A stretch of 5,006 nucleotides of DNA from Verrucomicrobiales bacterium (GCA_031279715.1 JAITHY010000145.1:1-5006); one strand, 5' to 3'. Shown: positions 1-5,006, counted from the first letter of the stretch. A program made the numbers and translations. The notes: generated by a model not told the origin, from the sequence alone.

Positions 1-1071
1 GCGCGGGAATTGCGGCGCGAACGCGATGTGCCGGTGGGGATGATTGGCGCGTACAAGGGAGGCACGCCGGCGGAGTCGTGGACGAGTGTCAGCGGGCTGG
101 GGAAGGAGGCGTTGCTGGCGGGGTATCTCGCCGAACGCCAGAAAGTGGAGGATAATTTTGCGGAGCGTCAGGAGCAGTTTCCGCGCTTGCAGGCGGAATT
201 TCAGGCGGCGATGAAGGAGTGGAACGCTGCCAGTGACGAGGCGAAAAAAAGCGGCGCCCAACCGCCGCGCCGTCCGAACGCGCCGCCGTCGCCGGACGGG
301 GGTTTTGGCACGCCGGGGAATTTGTTCAACGGGATGATTGCGCCGCTGACGCCGTTCGCCATGCGTGGCGTGATTTGGTACCAAGGGGAGAGCAACGGAG
401 ATCATTTTCAGGAGGCGGTGCTGTACAAGGCATTGTTCAAGCGGATGATTTTGGATTGGCGGGAGGCGTGGGGGCGAGAGGAACTGGCGTTTTTGTTCGT
501 GGAACTGGCGAATTTTATCGCGTCGAAACAGGAGCCGGAGGGCGGGGTGTGGCCGTGGGTGCGTGATGGTCAGCGGGCGGCGTTGGCGCTGCCGATGACG
601 GGAATGGCGAGCGCGATTGACATTGGCAACGCGACGGATATTCATCCGCTGGACAAAGTTGACGTCGGCGTGCGTCTGGCGCTGGCGGCGCGACGGGTCG
701 CTTATGGTGAAAAAATTGTGGATTCGGGGCCGGTGTATGATTCGCTGAGGGTCGAGGGGAATAAAATCCGGCTGATGTTTACGAGTGTGGGCGGAGGGCT
801 GGTGATTGGCGTGCCGCCGTGGGCGCCGGATGGGAAAATTCCGTCACCGTCAGCGGAGTTGCGCGGGTTTGTGATTGCCGCTGCCGATGGGAAATTTGTG
901 CCGGCGAAGGCGGTGATTGAGGGTGGCACGGTGGTGGTGTCCGCTGACGGTGTGTCGCAACCGGCGGCGGTGCGTTATAATTGGGCGGATAATCCGAAAG
1001 GGAATTTGTACAACCGCGAGGGGTTGCCGGCGCCGGCGTTTCGGACGGATGAGTGGGCGCCGGTGAGGTAG
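1..1071 (+). CDS. Sialate O-acetylesterase (SGNH hydrolase, SASA family), 5'-truncated by the window
   Basis: The frame is open from base 1, so the gene starts outside the window; 356 residues are visible before TAG at 1069-1071. The family hydrolyses O-acetyl esters on sialic acid or other glycans. Family marks seen: VPVGMIGAYKGGTPAESW (about residues 10-27), GVIWYQGESNG with the conserved Gln-Gly-Glu-Ser block (about 122-132), and a C-terminal DIHP (Asp213, His215) matching the Asp-x-x-His of the SGNH triad. The catalytic Ser block expected nearer the N-terminus lies upstream of the window. Residues of about 40-96 form a charged Glu/Lys/Ala/Gln-rich, probably helical insertion ending in a Pro-rich stretch, as seen in many PVC-group members. 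The C-terminal beta domain ends in the typical NLYNREGLPAPAFRTDEW. It converges on the oxidoreductase across a shared terminator. Family assignment is firm; the substrate is not known, and activity on acetylated plant polysaccharide is equally possible. Confidence 0.93.
   Translation, partial: ARELRRERDVPVGMIGAYKGGTPAESWTSVSGLGKEALLAGYLAERQKVEDNFAERQEQFPRLQAEFQAAMKEWNAASDEAKKSGAQPPRRPNAPPSPDGGFGTPGNLFNGMIAPLTPFAMRGVIWYQGESNGDHFQEAVLYKALFKRMILDWREAWGREELAFLFVELANFIASKQEPEGGVWPWVRDGQRAALALPMTGMASAIDIGNATDIHPLDKVDVGVRLALAARRVAYGEKIVDSGPVYDSLRVEGNKIRLMFTSVGGGLVIGVPPWAPDGKIPSPSAELRGFVIAAADGKFVPAKAVIEGGTVVVSADGVSQPAAVRYNWADNPKGNLYNREGLPAPAFRTDEWAPVR
835..856 (-). repeat. Copy of the CCGCTGACGGTG short repeat (antisense within the esterase)
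   Basis: Read on the minus strand, this begins CCGCTGACGGTGACGG and continues into AATTTT. It shares 14 bases with the copy at 4579 and then a related GG..AATT tail. It lies inside the esterase gene in antisense, so codon preference of the host gene does not directly explain it. Confidence 0.45.
941..960 (+). repeat. Copy of the CCGCTGACGGTG short repeat (sense within the esterase)
   Basis: CCGCTGACGGTG is followed by TGTCGCAA; the GCAA aligns with the same position in the copy at 4579. It encodes Ala-Asp-Gly-Val-Ser-Gln in the esterase, in the same reading frame as the Ala-Asp-Gly-Asp-Trp-Gln of the galactosidase copy. Confidence 0.4.
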
Positions 1072-1114
1072 GCGGCGTGTGGCGCCGCAGGCATTTCGCC
1101 CGCGTTGATTTATA

Positions 1115-1147
1115 AAAAAAGAGCCGCTGATGAGGCGGCTCTTTTTT
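1115..1147. terminator. Bidirectional intrinsic terminator between convergent genes
   Basis: A perfect 13-bp stem pairs 1115-1127 (six A then GAGCCGC) with 1135-1147 (GCGGCTC then six T), around a 7-base loop at 1128-1134. The GC core flanked by an A run on one side and a T run on the other gives a GC hairpin plus U tract in either direction. It lies 43 bases after the esterase stop (+) and 13 bases after the oxidoreductase stop (-), so it can serve both. The remainder of the 89-bp gap shows nothing else. Confidence 0.88.
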
Positions 1148-1160
1148 CGTTGGCAAGGAA

Positions 1161-2342
1161 TCACAGGCTGACGTTGACCCACGCGCCATCTTGATCCGAG
1201 GACGTGACGCTGGCGTCGATGAACGCCATGCCGGCGCGCCCGTCGCTGACGTTGGCGTAGGTGCTGCCGTCGTTTTTGAAGGGCTTGCCTTCCCAGTAGG
1301 CGCGCACGTCCGCCTCAAAGAAGCGGTGCAGGCGGGCGTAGGCGTCGTGGAATGCTTCGCCGTGGCCGCTGGGGATTTTTGGTTCCGCCATCAGCCACGC
1401 CGGGAGGTCGCCGAGGAAGCCGTCATTGGCAGCGACACAGCCGCGCCAGTATTTGCGGTCGGGTTGTCCGGGCAGGAGGATGGTCAGCGCCTCCGGTTCT
1501 TCTTGGCGCCAAACGAGCGAGCCTTTGGTGCCGACGACTTCGATGGCGAGGTCGTTCTTATGCCCGTGGCAGATTTGCGAGGCGCGGACGAGGGCTTTGC
1601 CGCCGTTGGAGAGTTTGCCGTAAACGGTGAAATGGTCGTCGAGCATGCGTCCTGGAACGAAGTTTTCCAGGCGCGCGCTGACGCTGGTGATTTCCAGTCC
1701 GGTGAGGAAGCGCAGTTGCATGAGCGCGTGGGTGCCGATGTCGCCGCCGCAACCGCTTTTGCCCGCCGCCTTGGGGTTGGTGCGCCAGGAGGCTTGCATG
1801 TTGTCGGAGTCTTCGAGTTTGGTGGCGAGCCAGCCTTGGATGTAGGAGGAATCCACCCAGCGCACATCGCCGAGCAAGCCGCTGCGGATGATGTGACGGC
1901 TGAGCAAGGTTGTCCAGTGGCCGAGATAGGTGTGGGCGACGCCGAAGGGGACTTTTTTCTCACGCGCGGCGGCGACGAGTTGGTCCGCTTCGTCAAGGGT
2001 CATGCACAGCGGCTTTTCGCACATCACGGGGATGCCGAGTTGTACCGCCTTGAACGCGGGGTCAAAGTGGACGAAATTGGGTGTGACGATCAGCACGTAA
2101 TCCAGTCGTTCTTCTTTTGGCAAATCCGCTTGCTCGTTGAGGAGTTGGTCGTAGGAGCCGTAGCCTTTGAGCGGGTACGGCCAGTTGGCGGCCTCGTTCA
2201 TGGCGATTTTGGGATCGGGGTGAAGAGCCGCCGCGACGACGCGCCGCGTGCCGTCCATGTGGATTGCCCGTTGGTGGGGTTGGGCGATGAACGCGCCGCC
2301 GCCGCCGCCAATCATGCCGATTTTGAGTACTTTGTTTGACAT
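1161..2342 (-). CDS. Gfo/Idh/MocA family NAD(P)-dependent oxidoreductase
   Basis: A complete 393-residue protein, the normal size for the family, cytoplasmic with no signal peptide. The N-terminal Rossmann fold has a glycine-rich dinucleotide loop (IGGGGGAFIA, residues 11-20), then VTPNFVHFDPA (86-96) and the family hallmark Cys-Glu-Lys-Pro (108-111), whose Lys110 is expected at the active site. The C-terminal alpha/beta domain carries GGDIGTHALMQLRFLTG (199-215), with Asp201 and His205 in the usual catalytic positions, and a late VSDGRAGMAFIDAS segment (365-378). ATG at 2342 is preceded by a purine-rich AGAAAG, a weak ribosome site. Members oxidise or reduce a hydroxyl of sugars, inositols or sugar derivatives, so a role in processing a sugar released by the neighbouring enzymes is plausible; the exact substrate cannot be read. 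It lies downstream of the regulator on the same strand, 137 bp away, with a candidate promoter of its own. Confidence 0.95.
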   Translation of the reverse strand: MSNKVLKIGMIGGGGGAFIAQPHQRAIHMDGTRRVVAAALHPDPKIAMNEAANWPYPLKGYGSYDQLLNEQADLPKEERLDYVLIVTPNFVHFDPAFKAVQLGIPVMCEKPLCMTLDEADQLVAAAREKKVPFGVAHTYLGHWTTLLSRHIIRSGLLGDVRWVDSSYIQGWLATKLEDSDNMQASWRTNPKAAGKSGCGGDIGTHALMQLRFLTGLEITSVSARLENFVPGRMLDDHFTVYGKLSNGGKALVRASQICHGHKNDLAIEVVGTKGSLVWRQEEPEALTILLPGQPDRKYWRGCVAANDGFLGDLPAWLMAEPKIPSGHGEAFHDAYARLHRFFEADVRAYWEGKPFKNDGSTYANVSDGRAGMAFIDASVTSSDQDGAWVNVSL

Positions 2343-2380
2343 ATGTTTTCTTTCTGGTTTGGGTTAATGACTAGGTGGTA

Positions 2381-2409
2381 ATGAAAGCGATTTTGCTTTT
2401 CTTGTTCAA
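2381..2409 (-). promoter_or_regulatory. Candidate sigma-70-like promoter for the oxidoreductase
   Basis: On the minus strand, TTGAAC (2409-2404) and TTTCAT (2386-2381) are separated by exactly 17 bases, each matching four of six consensus positions. A start about seven bases downstream would leave a leader of some 30 bases before ATG at 2342. It is weak by sequence alone but well placed. Confidence 0.35.
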
Positions 2410-2416
2410 GCAAAAT
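2390..2416. promoter_or_regulatory. Inverted repeat, candidate operator in front of the oxidoreductase
   Basis: ATTTTGCTT (2390-2398) and AAGCAAAAT (2408-2416) are perfect 9-bp inverted arms around a 9-base centre, TTCTTGTTC. The dyad covers the -35 box and much of the spacer of the candidate promoter, where a bound repressor would block polymerase. The stem is too AT-rich to be a convincing terminator. The binding protein is unknown; the adjacent AraC-type regulator would normally prefer direct repeats. Confidence 0.4.
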
Positions 2417-2438
2417 AGTCCGCTAGAAACGTTGGTTT

Positions 2439-2468
2439 AAAAAACTTTTTACGCGGATTTTTGCGCGT
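2439..2468 (-). terminator. Weak terminator-like hairpin downstream of the regulator
   Basis: In the minus-strand transcript, ACGCG (2468-2464) pairs with CGCGT (2455-2451) around an 8-base loop, followed by AAAAAG and then six U (2444-2439). The stem is only 5 bp and the U run starts six bases late, so termination may be partial, allowing some read-through into the oxidoreductase. Confidence 0.25.
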
Positions 2469-2479
2469 TGGGCGGCGGC

Positions 2480-2500
2480 TTATTCTTTGACCGTCAGCGT
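2480..2500 (-). repeat. Partial copy of the CGCTGACGGT repeat at the regulator's 3' end
   Basis: The minus strand reads CGCTGACGGT (2499-2490), then CAAAGAATAA through the stop codon. It lacks the leading C and the G after GGT found in the four full 12-mers. It encodes the last residues, Thr-Leu-Thr-Val-Lys-Glu, after the conserved AraC domain ends, where sequence is free to vary. Confidence 0.25.
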
Positions 2501-3583
2501 TTGTTTCCGGTACGCCTTCGGACTCATGCCGGCGTAGCGGCGGAAGGCGCGGATGAAATAGGTGCGGCTGGAGAAGGAACAGGCGCGGGCGATGGTGTCG
2601 ATTTTTTCCTTGGGGTTTTGCAGTAGTTTCTTGGCGTGCTCGATTCTGAGGCGGGTCAATTCTTGCACCATCGTGCGGCCGGTGTATTGGCGGAAGATTT
2701 TTTGGATGTTACGCAACGGCGCGGTGGTGCCAACAGTGGCTTGGGTGACGCTGATGGGGCGCAGGTAGTGGTGGCGGAGGTATTGCAGGGCGCGGGTGGC
2801 GTCGGGGTTGGGGATGAACAGAGTGTCAGTGGAGCGGCGGAGGGTGATGCCCTTGGGCGGGATGATGACGGGGGCGCGAGAGGTTTTTTCGCCGCGCATG
2901 AGGCGGTCAAGCAGAGCGGCGCATTGATAGCCGTTTTCAATGAAGTTGGGGTCGACGCTGGTGACGGGGATGGCGGTGAGGTCGCACAAAATCGGCGTGT
3001 TGTCGATGCCGACGACGGCGAAATCGTCCGGCACGGAAAAACCGGCGTCCTGGCATGCGCGGATGGTCTCAATGGCGTAGCGGTCATTGGTGGTGAGGAG
3101 GCCCATTGGTCGTGGCAGGGTGGGGAGGATTTTGGCGAGTTGTTTGAGGTGCAGCAGCTTGAAGTGGTCACCGTTGGCCGCGACCATTTTTTCGTACAGT
3201 GCGCAACGCAGATGGTCAATCGGATGGTCAGCGGCGAGGACGCAGCCGAAGTTGGCGAAGCCCAGGCCGCGCAGGTGATTGACAGCGAGGCGGGTGATGG
3301 CTTCGTTGTCGATGATGGCTTTGCGGGCGCCGAAGCTGTCGTTAAAGGTGGAGCAATCCACGACGGGAACATGTTTCTTTTTGACGTAGTTGATGATGGC
3401 GCGGTCAGTGTCAGCGTACACGATGATGCCGTCTCCGTGCCAGCGGGCGGGCAGGTGGTGCGTCCAGCCCATTTCGCAATCCAGTGTCCAGTTATGCTCC
3501 GACGCGTATTTGGCGACCCCCTCCAAGATGCGCTTGCTCCACCAAGCTTGGACGAGCAACACGCGGTGACGTGGTTTGGTCAT
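2480..3583 (-). CDS. XylR-like transcriptional regulator: LacI-type sugar sensor plus AraC DNA-binding domain
   Basis: A complete 367-residue cytoplasmic regulator. Residues about 7-255 resemble a periplasmic-binding-protein/LacI sensor, with VGIDNTPILCDL (191-202) and IPPKGITLRRSTD (241-253), the same layout as E. coli XylR. Residues about 262-360 are an AraC-type domain: first helix-turn-helix near 279-298 and second near 328-348 (IARACSFSSRTYFIRAFRRY), closing with AGMSPKAYR. Both helix-turn-helix units deviate from consensus: the usual Gly of the cysteine-glycine-phenylalanine turn is Ser336, and the first lacks the usual Leu-Ala and turn Gly. ATG at 3583 is the furthest possible start because an in-frame TAA lies three codons upstream. 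The gene is divergent from the beta-galactosidase, with a tandem 21-bp-offset repeat between them, so it probably activates that gene in response to a sugar. The ligand is unknown; xylose should not be assumed. Confidence 0.95.
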   Translation of the reverse strand: MTKPRHRVLLVQAWWSKRILEGVAKYASEHNWTLDCEMGWTHHLPARWHGDGIIVYADTDRAIINYVKKKHVPVVDCSTFNDSFGARKAIIDNEAITRLAVNHLRGLGFANFGCVLAADHPIDHLRCALYEKMVAANGDHFKLLHLKQLAKILPTLPRPMGLLTTNDRYAIETIRACQDAGFSVPDDFAVVGIDNTPILCDLTAIPVTSVDPNFIENGYQCAALLDRLMRGEKTSRAPVIIPPKGITLRRSTDTLFIPNPDATRALQYLRHHYLRPISVTQATVGTTAPLRNIQKIFRQYTGRTMVQELTRLRIEHAKKLLQNPKEKIDTIARACSFSSRTYFIRAFRRYAGMSPKAYRKQTLTVKE

Positions 3584-3596
3584 GACAAAAATTTAT

Positions 3597-3621
3597 CCCG
3601 CTGACGGTGAATTGGCAATTC
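3597..3621 (+). repeat. Intergenic copy of the CCGCTGACGGTG repeat, with a palindromic tail
   Basis: CCCGCTGACGGTGA (3597-3610) is identical to 4578-4591 in the galactosidase gene; the next 11 bases share TGGCAA and TTC in both. The tail is an odd-centred palindrome, GAATTG-G-CAATTC (3609-3621). It sits in the untranslated region of the regulator, just beside the AT-rich operator region. Confidence 0.5.
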
Positions 3622-3660
3622 TTAAAAAGAGACATTTAAAAATTAAAATAAGACATTTTA
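3622..3660. promoter_or_regulatory. Tandem direct repeat with 21-bp period, probable AraC-type operator
   Basis: Unit one (3622-3639, TTAAAAAGAGACATTTAA) and unit two (3643-3660, TTAAAATAAGACATTTTA) agree at 15 of 18 positions and share an uninterrupted AGACATTT (3630-3637 and 3651-3658). The offset is exactly 21 bp, two helical turns, as for the araI1/araI2 half-sites of AraC. It lies midway between the regulator start (3583) and the galactosidase start (3702), in an AT-rich island within GC-rich DNA. Binding by the neighbouring XylR-like protein is the natural inference. Confidence 0.6.
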
Positions 3661-3663
3661 TGG

Positions 3664-3692
3664 ATTGTGTCATCGCACTGTTGGGCTGACAA
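3664..3692 (-). promoter_or_regulatory. Candidate promoter of the regulator gene
   Basis: On the minus strand, TTGTCA (3692-3687, five of six consensus) and CACAAT (3669-3664, four of six) are 17 bases apart. Transcription would start near 3657, inside the second operator repeat, leaving a leader of roughly 74 bases. Binding at the repeats would then repress the regulator's own gene. This is inferred from sequence only. Confidence 0.3.
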
Positions 3693-3693
3693 T
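3665..3693 (+). promoter_or_regulatory. Candidate promoter of the beta-galactosidase gene
   Basis: TTGTGT (3665-3670) and GACAAT (3688-3693) are separated by 17 bases; each is a poor match, as expected for an activator-dependent promoter. The -35 box begins five bases after the second operator repeat, the side-by-side geometry of AraC-type activation. The predicted start falls almost on the ATG, implying a very short or absent leader, which lowers confidence. Confidence 0.25.
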
Positions 3694-3701
3694 GACCATT
3701 G

Positions 3702-5006
3702 ATGAAGAAGACGATTTTATTGGCGGCTTGGCTGGCGGTTGGCGGGTTGGTGACGGTCAGCGGCGGAGCGGAGAATTATGACGACGCGGACTGGCAGAAC
3801 CCGCTGGTGCTGGGCATTAACAAGCTGCCGCCGCGCAATCCGGCGTGGCCTTGTCCGGATGAGGCGTCGGGCTGGCGGAGCGATTACGACCATTCGCCGT
3901 GGGTGTTGCCGTTGAACGGAAAATGGCGCTTCCACTGGTCGCCCGACCCGGTGTCGCGGCCGGAAAAATTTTACGAGCCGGATTTTGACACCGCCGAGTG
4001 GGGCGAGATTCCGGTGCCGTCGTGCTGGGAGTTTGAGGGGCAAAAAATTTCACGCAACGCTTACGGCATTCCCGCCTATTCAAATTCCAACTATTTATTT
4101 CGCGCGCTCAGGCCGCCGTTGCCGCCGCGTGTGATGGATGAGCCGCCAAAGCATTTTAACACATACACGCAGCGCAATCCCATCGGCTCCTACCGCATGA
4201 GTTTCCAAGTGCCGGCGCACTGGCAGGGCGGGCGCACGCTGCTGCATTTCGCGGGTGTGAGGTCGGCGTTTTACGTGTGGGTGAACGGACAGAAGGTCGG
4301 CTTCAGCAAGGACTCGCGCCTGCCTGCCGAGTTTGACATTACGCCGTTTTTGCAACGGGGGGATAATTTGCTGGCGGTGGAAGTGTACCGTTTCAGCGAC
4401 GGTTCGTATTTGGAAGACCAGGATATGTGGCGGCTCAGCGGGATTTTTCGCGACGTGTTTTTGTATCACACCCCGACGGTCAGCGTGTGGGATTTTTACG
4501 TGGACGCGAAGTTGGATGAGCAATATCGCGACGCGACGGTGGGTTTGCGCTATACGCTGCGGAATGAGTCGCCGTCGCCCGCTGACGGTGACTGGCAAAT
4601 TCGCCTGAGTTTGCGCGACCCAAACGGCAGGTTGGCCGGAGACACGCCGCTGCTGACAGAAAAAACCGGAGTCATCATCAGCGGCTTCAATGCTGAAAAA
4701 CAAACCGCCGCCGTCAAGGTCAGTGCCCCGTTGTTGTGGACGAACGAAACGCCGAATTTGTACAGCGCGCTGGTGGAGTTGTGGTACAACGGCAAGGTCA
4801 TTGAGGTGCGGCGCGCTGACGTTGGCTTCCGCAAGGTCGAGTTGCGCGACCGGCAGTATTTTATCAACGGCAAGTCCATCAAGGTCAAGGGGATCAACCG
4901 GCATGAATTCGACCCCGACGGCGGCTATACGCTGACGCTGGCGGGCATGACGCGGGACGTGTGTTTGATTAAACAGGCGAACATGAATTTCGTCCGCACC
5001 GCGCAT
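3702..5006 (+). CDS. lacZ: Secreted LacZ-type beta-galactosidase (glycoside hydrolase family 2), N-terminal 435 codons
   Basis: Open from ATG at 3702 to the window end, so the 3' part is missing; full LacZ enzymes have about 1000 residues or more. An N-terminal signal peptide is visible: MKK, a hydrophobic core, and likely cleavage after SGGA (residue 23). The GH2 sugar-binding domain includes IPVPSCWEFEG, YSNSNY (Asn128, like E. coli Asn102), NPIGSY (159-164), DSRLPAEFD (Asp204, like Asp201) and SDGSYLEDQDMWRLSGIFRD (232-251). The immunoglobulin-like domain follows, then INRHE with His401 (like His357) and NMNFVRTAH ending at His435 (like His391). Spacing from His401 to His435 equals that in E. 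coli. Catalytic Glu residues (E. coli 461 and 537) lie beyond the edge. An in-frame TGA at 3693 limits the start to ATG 3702 or the adjacent TTG; no strong ribosome site is seen. It cleaves terminal beta-galactosides, probably in the periplasm or outside the cell. Confidence 0.96.
   Translation, partial: MKKTILLAAWLAVGGLVTVSGGAENYDDADWQNPLVLGINKLPPRNPAWPCPDEASGWRSDYDHSPWVLPLNGKWRFHWSPDPVSRPEKFYEPDFDTAEWGEIPVPSCWEFEGQKISRNAYGIPAYSNSNYLFRALRPPLPPRVMDEPPKHFNTYTQRNPIGSYRMSFQVPAHWQGGRTLLHFAGVRSAFYVWVNGQKVGFSKDSRLPAEFDITPFLQRGDNLLAVEVYRFSDGSYLEDQDMWRLSGIFRDVFLYHTPTVSVWDFYVDAKLDEQYRDATVGLRYTLRNESPSPADGDWQIRLSLRDPNGRLAGDTPLLTEKTGVIISGFNAEKQTAAVKVSAPLLWTNETPNLYSALVELWYNGKVIEVRRADVGFRKVELRDRQYFINGKSIKVKGINRHEFDPDGGYTLTLAGMTRDVCLIKQANMNFVRTAH
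4578..4602 (+). repeat. Copy of the CCGCTGACGGTG repeat inside the galactosidase gene
   Basis: CCCGCTGACGGTGA (4578-4591) is identical to the intergenic copy at 3597-3610, and both continue with TGGCAA and TTC. It encodes Pro-Ala-Asp-Gly-Asp-Trp-Gln-Ile in a loop of the immunoglobulin-like domain, where this protein looks slightly longer than E. coli LacZ by eye. Confidence 0.45.

Noticed and set aside
10..12. TTG at position 10 as the esterase start.
   Set aside because: The frame is open upstream to base 1 and the residues before it (Ala-Arg-Glu) fit the family, so the true start lies outside the window together with the catalytic Ser block.
1191..2339. A long plus-strand open frame antisense to the oxidoreductase (382 codons).
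   Set aside because: It mirrors a gene with clear family motifs, its translation is low-complexity Val/Gly/Ala/Asp-rich with no recognisable domain, and GC-rich third positions commonly leave the opposite frame open.
2365..2384. Direct TAATGA repeat (2365-2370 and 2379-2384) as a second AraC-type operator.
   Set aside because: It is only 6 bp with a 14-bp offset, not a two-turn spacing, and does not match the AGACATTT unit.
2636..3604. A plus-strand open frame of 322 codons antisense to the regulator.
   Set aside because: The minus-strand protein has clear sensor and AraC domains; the antisense product has only repetitive Gly/Ala/Val/Asp composition.
3664..3693. ATTGT/ACAAT dyad as a protein-binding palindrome or hairpin.
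   Set aside because: The arms are only 5 bp and are explained equally well by overlapping promoter boxes on both strands.
3692..3781. A 29-codon plus-strand frame starting at ATG 3692 and overlapping the galactosidase start, a possible leader peptide.
   Set aside because: No ribosome site, no recognisable sequence, and it overlaps the signal-peptide codons out of frame; its first bases resembling E. coli lacZ are coincidental.
4095..5006. A minus-strand open frame of 303 codons opposite the galactosidase.
   Set aside because: The plus strand encodes a continuous GH2 protein aligned to LacZ motifs along its length; the minus frame is a composition shadow rich in Arg, Gln and His.

Overview
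The window is about 5 kb of GC-rich, densely coding bacterial DNA holding four protein genes, two of them cut by the window edges. All four belong to families common in carbohydrate-utilisation loci. Three traits suggest Verrucomicrobiota (perhaps Opitutales) or another PVC-group bacterium: a LacI-like sensor fused to an AraC-type DNA-binding domain, a sialate O-acetylesterase with a long charged helical insertion, and a secreted LacZ-type GH2 enzyme with an N-terminal region typical of that group. This assignment is inferred from protein style; there is no rRNA or other marker gene here.

Layout. Positions 1-1071 (+) hold the 3' part of a sialate O-acetylesterase (SGNH/SASA family). Positions 1072-1160 hold a strong symmetric hairpin that should terminate transcription from both sides. 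Positions 1161-2342 (-) encode a complete Gfo/Idh/MocA oxidoreductase. Positions 2343-2479 are a 137-bp gap with a candidate promoter overlapped by an inverted repeat, plus a weak terminator-like hairpin behind the upstream gene. Positions 2480-3583 (-) encode a complete XylR-like AraC-family regulator. Positions 3584-3701 are a divergent control region with an AT-rich core containing two 18-bp direct repeats offset by exactly 21 bp, the geometry expected of an AraC-type operator. From 3702 to the window end (+) runs the first 435 codons of an exported LacZ-type beta-galactosidase, open to the edge and ending just after a conserved active-site histidine.

Working model (inference). The regulator senses a sugar with its periplasmic-binding-protein-like domain, binds the tandem operator, and controls the divergent beta-galactosidase and possibly itself. 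The esterase would remove O-acetyl groups and the galactosidase would cleave beta-galactosides outside the cytoplasm, while the oxidoreductase would act on a sugar or sugar derivative inside the cell. The substrate cannot be named from sequence.

Beyond the genes, the 12-mer CCGCTGACGGTG occurs four times, with related 3' extensions, in both coding and intergenic DNA. Its core octamer CGCTGACG occurs ten times, eight of them on the + strand whatever the direction of the underlying gene. This looks like a dispersed short-repeat family or a skewed genomic motif. I found no tRNA, rRNA, CRISPR array, insertion sequence or defence system. The window reads as a sugar-catabolic locus with interesting regulatory and repeat structure rather than as a wholly new system.
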